DNA of 64,000 nt from Oscillospiraceae bacterium. Lineage in GTDB: Bacteria; Bacillota; Clostridia; Oscillospirales; Ruminococcaceae. The stretch spans positions 1 to 64,000 of the forward strand of contig JAJQGJ010000011.1 of the NCBI GenBank assembly GCA_021200565.1. Direction: 5' to 3'. The notes beneath the pieces are model-generated. The model ran no database searches and was not told the DNA's origin. It saw only the letters and a list, made by a program, of their open reading frames with translations. The translations under genes and the position numbers were made by a program. Each line of letters opens with the position of its first letter. The stretch's first letter is position 1. Of this stretch, positions 59,080 through 64,000 are shown one piece after another.

Positions 59080-60382
59080 CACCGTTTCAGAAACAATAAG
59101 AAAGTATAACATGCTTTCTCCAGGCGAGAGGGTTCTGGTAGCTCTTTCCGGAGGAGCTGACAGCGTCTCACTTCTCGTGGCTCTCAAAGAGCTCGGCTAT
59201 CAGGTGTTTGCAGTTCATGTAAACCATCACCTGAGAGGGGAAGAGAGTGACCGTGACGAAGCCTTCTGCAAAAGCTTATGCGAAAGGCTTGGGGTTGACC
59301 TATTTGTTGAACACGTCGATGTAGTCAGCTACTGCGAAAAGACTGGTAAGTCGGTTGAAGAAAGCGCAAGAATACTGAGATACGTTGCACTCAATAAGCA
59401 TGCGTGCGGCTGCAAGATAGCCACAGCGCACAATCTGGACGACTGCTTCGAGACAACGCTATTCAATCTCGTCAGGGGTTGCGGAATTGGCGGCTTGACC
59501 GGAATCCCGCCGGTCAGGGACAATATAGTAAGACCGCTTATCGGAACCCGAAGAGCTGAAATTCTCGAGTTTCTGAAATCACGTAATGAGAGTTATGTTA
59601 CAGACAGTACCAACTTGGAAGACGATTGCTCCCGCAACATAATCCGGCTAAATGTAATCCCGGAGCTTGAAAGAATCAATCCGTCGCTTCTGAAGACATA
59701 TAAATCGAGTCTTGAGAATTTCGAAAATGCGGAAAGCTATATAGATAAAGAAGCAGAAAGGCTTCTTGGTATTTCAGAAAATGGTTTTCCGGAGGGTTGC
59801 GACGACTTTATTCTGGCAACAGCCCTCAGCAAAATCCTGCGTAAGAACGGCATCGAGCCCTCGAAGCCGAAAATCGACGAGCTTAAAGAGCTTGTCAGAA
59901 CCGGCGGCAAGGTAAACCTGAAAAAAGGCGTTTATGCCGTCTCGAAGGACAGAAAGCTTAAAATAATCGGTGAACCCGAGCCAGTTCCCGAGCCGATGCA
60001 GCTATCCGACACAGGGGACTTCATCTGGGGGACAATGTTGATAGAATTCACTGAGATTTCACAATTTGATATATCGACTTATAACAAAAGAAGTTTAAAA
60101 TGGCTGATGGATAAGGACAGACTCTGCGGCAGCCTTGTCGTAAGAGCCTATTCCGGTTCCGAAAAGATAAAACTAATGGGAAATGGCTTCTCATCCACAG
60201 TCAAAAAGCTTCTTGCCGGTGTTCCCGCAGAAAAGCGCAAGCTGATTCCGATTATTTCTGATGATCAGGGCGCAGTTTTCGTTAAGGGCTATGGCGTCTC
60301 CGAAAGGGTTTCATGCACGGACAAAACCACCGTTGCTTTGAAAATAAATGTAAGAGAAAAATTTGACAAAAGGGATGAGTGA
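59072..60382 (+). CDS. tilS: tRNA(Ile)-lysidine synthetase
   Basis: VLVALSGGADSVSLL; VHVNHHLRGEESDRDEAFC; start ATG 59072 overlapping the dnaB stop. Confidence 0.95.
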   Translation: MLSTVSETIRKYNMLSPGERVLVALSGGADSVSLLVALKELGYQVFAVHVNHHLRGEESDRDEAFCKSLCERLGVDLFVEHVDVVSYCEKTGKSVEESARILRYVALNKHACGCKIATAHNLDDCFETTLFNLVRGCGIGGLTGIPPVRDNIVRPLIGTRRAEILEFLKSRNESYVTDSTNLEDDCSRNIIRLNVIPELERINPSLLKTYKSSLENFENAESYIDKEAERLLGISENGFPEGCDDFILATALSKILRKNGIEPSKPKIDELKELVRTGGKVNLKKGVYAVSKDRKLKIIGEPEPVPEPMQLSDTGDFIWGTMLIEFTEISQFDISTYNKRSLKWLMDKDRLCGSLVVRAYSGSEKIKLMGNGFSSTVKKLLAGVPAEKRKLIPIISDDQGAVFVKGYGVSERVSCTDKTTVALKINVREKFDKRDE

Positions 60383-60383
60383 C

Positions 60384-60908
60384 ATGGAATATTCGAATAA
60401 TATTGAGGTCATGATTACGAAGGAGGAAATCGCCGAAGCAGTGAAAAAGCTTGGCGCAAGAATCACCGAGGACTACAGGGATAAGGAAATAGAGCTTATC
60501 GGCGTTCTCAAGGGCTCGTTCGTATTCATGTCGGATTTGATAAGAGCTATCGATCTGCCCATAACTCTCGACTTCATCAGCGCAAAAAGCTACGTTGGAA
60601 CTCAGTCGGTTGGGGCAGTCAAAGTGTATATGGACACCGAGCTTGACGTAGCCGGCAAAAGCATTCTTTTGGTCGAGGATATTCTGGACACCGGAAGAAC
60701 TCTGAGTGTTCTCAAGGAAACAATGCTTGCCCGTGGTGCCAGGGACGTAAAAATAGCAGCTTTCATGGATAAGCCTTCCCGCAGAACTATCGAAATAGAA
60801 GCAGACTATTGTTGCTTTACAATAGAGGACAGATTTGTAGTCGGCTACGGTCTTGACTACGATGAGCAGTACAGAAACCTCGATTATATCGGAGAGGTGA
60901 TTCTTTGA
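60384..60908 (+). CDS. hpt: Hypoxanthine phosphoribosyltransferase
   Basis: ELIGVLKGSFVFMSDLIRAI; LLVEDILDTGRTLSVL; VVGYGLDYDEQYRNL. Confidence 0.95.
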   Translation: MEYSNNIEVMITKEEIAEAVKKLGARITEDYRDKEIELIGVLKGSFVFMSDLIRAIDLPITLDFISAKSYVGTQSVGAVKVYMDTELDVAGKSILLVEDILDTGRTLSVLKETMLARGARDVKIAAFMDKPSRRTIEIEADYCCFTIEDRFVVGYGLDYDEQYRNLDYIGEVIL

Positions 60909-60945
60909 ACTGCCGCCAATTCCAACAAGAAATGAGGAGTAACAT

Positions 60946-62865
60946 TTGAACCATAGAAATAACCGTTCAAGAGGACTGGTAGCATACTTTATATTTGCCG
61001 CAGTGATTCTCTTGTTTATGATGATTGCTTTCAGAAGCATGATGTCCACAGGCGAGACCTATTCTTATTCTTATTCCGAGATAATGAGCTACTTCGACAA
61101 CTACGAGGTCAGATATTTCTCACTGAATCTAGGCTCCGGCGAGCTTGACATGGTGCTCGACTCGGGCGAAGAGATTACGTATGACGTTCCAAGCGTAAAC
61201 GCTTTCTATAATGAGCTTTTCGGCGATGGAAACAATTATCGTGACGAATACAATGCAATCCATTCAACACCTCTTGAATACGACCTGGTTGCCGCAACCG
61301 ACAGCTCCTTCTGGCTGAACCTCATCCCGACGCTTCTTATGATCGGCGTCATGATATTCCTTGTAATATCGATGTCGAGAAGCATTTCTTCGGCAGGAAA
61401 AATCGGCTCTGTAGGGAAAGCCAATGTCAAGGTTGAAAACGGCGGTCAGACAAAGGTAACATTCGAGGATGTTGCCGGCGCAGACGAAGAGAAAGCCGAG
61501 CTCCAGGAGATAGTTGAGCTCCTCAAAGACCCGAAGAAGTATCAGGACATCGGCGCAAAGATTCCGAAGGGTGTTCTGCTCGTAGGACCTCCTGGTAACG
61601 GTAAAACTCTTCTTGCAAAGGCTGTTGCCGGTGAAGCAGGAGTTCCGTTCTTCTCGATCTCCGGATCCGACTTCCTTGAGCTTTATGTCGGTGTCGGTGC
61701 CGCAAGAGTAAGAGATCTCTTCGACCAGGCAAAGAAAGCTGCGCCTTCAATCATCTTCATCGATGAGATTGATGCCGTCGGACGCAGAAGAGGAACCGGC
61801 TTGGGCGGCGGACATGATGAGCGTGAGCAGACCCTCAACCAGCTTCTTGTTGAGATGGACGGCTTCGAGGGCAACTCAAACGTCATCGTAATGGCAGCTA
61901 CCAACCGTAAGGATGTCCTTGATCCCGCACTCTTAAGACCCGGACGTTTCGACAGACAGGTTTACGTAAACTATCCCGACATCAAGGGAAGAGAAGCAAT
62001 CCTGAAGGTGCATTCAAAGAACAAGCCTCTTGCTCCCGATGTCGATCTCCATACAGTTGCAGCAGCAACAGTTGGATTCACCGGTGCGGATTTGGCTAAT
62101 CTCGTAAACGAAGCAGCTCTGTTGGCTGTAAAGGCGGGAAGAAAGGCTATCACCGCTCAGGATCTCAACGATGCTTCTATAAAAGTTATTGCAGGACCTG
62201 AGAAGAAATCCAAGGTTGTCACCGAAAACGACAAGAAGATCACCGCTTATCACGAATCCGGTCATGCTATCTGCCACTACTACTGCCCGACTCAGGATAA
62301 GGTTCAGGAAATCTCAATCATTCCACGTGGTCAGGCTGGCGGCTACACAATGGCTTTGCCAGACCACGACAAGGCATATGCCACCCGTAAGGAGATGGGT
62401 GAGGAGATTGTCACCCTCCTTGGAGGAAGAGCCGCAGAAAAGGTTGTCCTTGACGACATCTCAACCGGTGCTTCAAACGACCTTGAGCGTGCCACCAACA
62501 TAGCAAGAAGCATGGTAACCCAGTATGGCTTCAGCGACAAGATCGGTCCCGTAGTCTATGGCAGAGACGATGATGAAGTCTTCTTAGGACGTGACTACAA
62601 CTCGAACAAGGCATATTCCGAAGTCATTGCAAGCGAGATTGACTCTGAGGTTCGCTCAATAATCCACGGCGCATATGACAAGGCGCAGGCAATCCTCACC
62701 GAGCATATCTCTCAGCTTCACACAGTTGCAGGCTATCTCTATGAGCACGAAAAGGTCACCGGCGAGCAGTTCATGCAGCTTATGCAGGGCATCAATCCCG
62801 ACGACCCGAATCCTGAGACTCCGAGCGAGCCTACTCCCGAGCTCACACCAGCTCCTGCACAGTAA
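60946..62865 (+). CDS. ftsH: ATP-dependent zinc metalloprotease FtsH
   Basis: [42 protein letters not shown] start. Confidence 0.97.
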   Translation: MNHRNNRSRGLVAYFIFAAVILLFMMIAFRSMMSTGETYSYSYSEIMSYFDNYEVRYFSLNLGSGELDMVLDSGEEITYDVPSVNAFYNELFGDGNNYRDEYNAIHSTPLEYDLVAATDSSFWLNLIPTLLMIGVMIFLVISMSRSISSAGKIGSVGKANVKVENGGQTKVTFEDVAGADEEKAELQEIVELLKDPKKYQDIGAKIPKGVLLVGPPGNGKTLLAKAVAGEAGVPFFSISGSDFLELYVGVGAARVRDLFDQAKKAAPSIIFIDEIDAVGRRRGTGLGGGHDEREQTLNQLLVEMDGFEGNSNVIVMAATNRKDVLDPALLRPGRFDRQVYVNYPDIKGREAILKVHSKNKPLAPDVDLHTVAAATVGFTGADLANLVNEAALLAVKAGRKAITAQDLNDASIKVIAGPEKKSKVVTENDKKITAYHESGHAICHYYCPTQDKVQEISIIPRGQAGGYTMALPDHDKAYATRKEMGEEIVTLLGGRAAEKVVLDDISTGASNDLERATNIARSMVTQYGFSDKIGPVVYGRDDDEVFLGRDYNSNKAYSEVIASEIDSEVRSIIHGAYDKAQAILTEHISQLHTVAGYLYEHEKVTGEQFMQLMQGINPDDPNPETPSEPTPELTPAPAQ

Positions 62866-62877
62866 TCTTCAAACACC

Positions 62878-62911
62878 AAAGCCCGTTTCCGAAAGAAAGC
62901 GGGCTTTTTTT
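62878..62911 (+). terminator. Rho-independent terminator of ftsH
   Basis: AAAGCCCG..CGGGCTTTTTTT. Confidence 0.75.
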
Positions 62912-62934
62912 GCCTGAAAATTTTCAATTTACTA

Positions 62935-62964
62935 TTGACAAGCTGCCTGAACCTGTTATACAAT
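62935..62964 (+). promoter_or_regulatory. Sigma70 promoter for the permease
   Basis: TTGACA - 18 nt - TACAAT. Confidence 0.65.
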
Positions 62965-62999
62965 AATAGTCGAAAAATATGCCTATTGGAGGTATCAGC

Positions 63000-64000
63000 A
63001 TGAAACTCACCTATGGAATTTCAGACAGACCGAAGCCCGGTCAGCTAATCGTTTTCGCCATCCAGCAGCTATTGGCAATACTCGCCGCTACTATCGCAGT
63101 ACCTGCAGTTATCAATCAAAACGTTGCAAGCGTTGCAGCAAATGGCGGTATGTCCCAGTCAGCTGCTCTTTTCGGTGCAGGCGTCGGAACTATCGTCTAT
63201 CTCTTATTCACCAAATTCAAAAGTCCTGTATTCTTAGGATCGTCGTTTGCGTTTATTGGCTCTATGATAGCAGCATTCGCAGGCGGCGTTTCTATGTCGG
63301 TAGGTTATCTGGGACTCATCATCGGCGCAGTCATGGCGGGACTTGTCTATGTCGTTCTCGCTGTAATTGTCAAGTTTGCAGGAGTCGCCTGGATCAGTAA
63401 GCTCATGCCTGCCGTTGTAATCGGTCCTACGGTTGCCATCATTGGATTATCGCTTGCAAGCAGTGCTGTCGGTAGTTCTTTGGGTAACATCGAAACTGTC
63501 GAAGACAAATATGTAATGACGACAAAAGGAATCATTTGCCTTATCTGCGCTCTTATAACACTCTTTGCCGTGGTTATCAGCTCGGTTTACGGCAAGAAGA
63601 TGGCTAAGCTCATCCCATTCATAATCGGCATCGCTTGCGGTTATGTTGTCGCCACAGTCTTCACCCTTATCGGCATGGCAACCGGCAATGAGCAGCTTCT
63701 CATCGTCGACTTTTCACTCTTCTCGAGTATGCAGTGGTATCCCGACTTCACATTCCTTAAAGCCTTCAGCGGTAGCTATGACTTCGGCGAGGTAGGAAAT
63801 ATCGGAGCATATCTTGGGACTATCGCAGTTGCCTATGTCCCTGTTGCACTTGTTGTATTCGCTGAGCATATCGCCGACCATAAGAACCTTTCGACAATCA
63901 TCGACCACGACCTTCTTGAAGACCCCGGTCTTTCGAGAACACTTCTTGGCGACGGCGTCGGCTCGATGGCTGGTGCAATCTTCGGCGGCTGCCCGAACAC
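63000..64000 (+). CDS. Uracil/xanthine permease family protein (truncated by window end)
   Basis: YGISDRPKPGQLIVFAIQQLLAILAATIAVPAVI...GCPNT; multi-TM; ORF open at 64000; RBS TTGGAGG. Confidence 0.9.
   Translation, partial: MKLTYGISDRPKPGQLIVFAIQQLLAILAATIAVPAVINQNVASVAANGGMSQSAALFGAGVGTIVYLLFTKFKSPVFLGSSFAFIGSMIAAFAGGVSMSVGYLGLIIGAVMAGLVYVVLAVIVKFAGVAWISKLMPAVVIGPTVAIIGLSLASSAVGSSLGNIETVEDKYVMTTKGIICLICALITLFAVVISSVYGKKMAKLIPFIIGIACGYVVATVFTLIGMATGNEQLLIVDFSLFSSMQWYPDFTFLKAFSGSYDFGEVGNIGAYLGTIAVAYVPVALVVFAEHIADHKNLSTIIDHDLLEDPGLSRTLLGDGVGSMAGAIFGGCPN

Noticed and set aside
60282-61049. 255-aa minus-strand ORF
   Set aside because: Antisense to hpt and the start of ftsH, both clearly coding.
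1-64000. tRNA, rRNA or prophage structural genes
   Set aside because: No tRNA-like T-loop/acceptor arrangement, rRNA core sequence or phage module was recognised on reading; a tRNAscan/Infernal run would be decisive.

Overview
Chromosomal window, apparently from a gut-type Clostridia/Oscillospiraceae (Ruminococcaceae-like) Firmicute. The taxon is inferred from gene content and protein style. Most of it is core housekeeping: folA-thyA, rlmH, murA, maf, HU, rqcP, a topoisomerase IV-like gyrA/gyrB-type pair, hflX, RNase J, gdpP-rplI-dnaB, tilS-hpt-ftsH and a uracil/xanthine permease cut by the window end. Accessory blocks are: (i) an HPr-kinase-like / PqqD / S26-peptidase-like cassette at the left edge; (ii) a PBECR4-like nuclease gene directly behind a strongly structured ~240-nt RNA that has its own promoter and terminator; (iii) an AlbA_2/Schlafen-type ATP-binding protein; (iv) a hexuronate (uxuA-uxuB / eda-kdgK) and GH31 locus; (v) a VTC polyphosphate-polymerase-like / DUF4956 / giant beta-helix lipoprotein operon next to a two-component system; (vi) an ECF sigma / large membrane anti-sigma-like pair; (vii) an orphan ArgC-like protein without the catalytic cysteine. 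The two most interesting signals are the VTC-DUF4956-DUF4353 operon and the RNA + PBECR4 unit. In the first, the promoter and the TCS promoter share the same 11-bp-period direct repeats, and the transcript starts with a 15-bp-stem leader RNA. There is also an attenuator-like leader before a surface protein gene, a 21-bp-phased direct repeat in the uxuA/eda divergent promoter, and several families of dispersed palindromic repeats. No tRNA, rRNA or CRISPR array was recognised. All family assignments are by eye from motifs; no searches were run.
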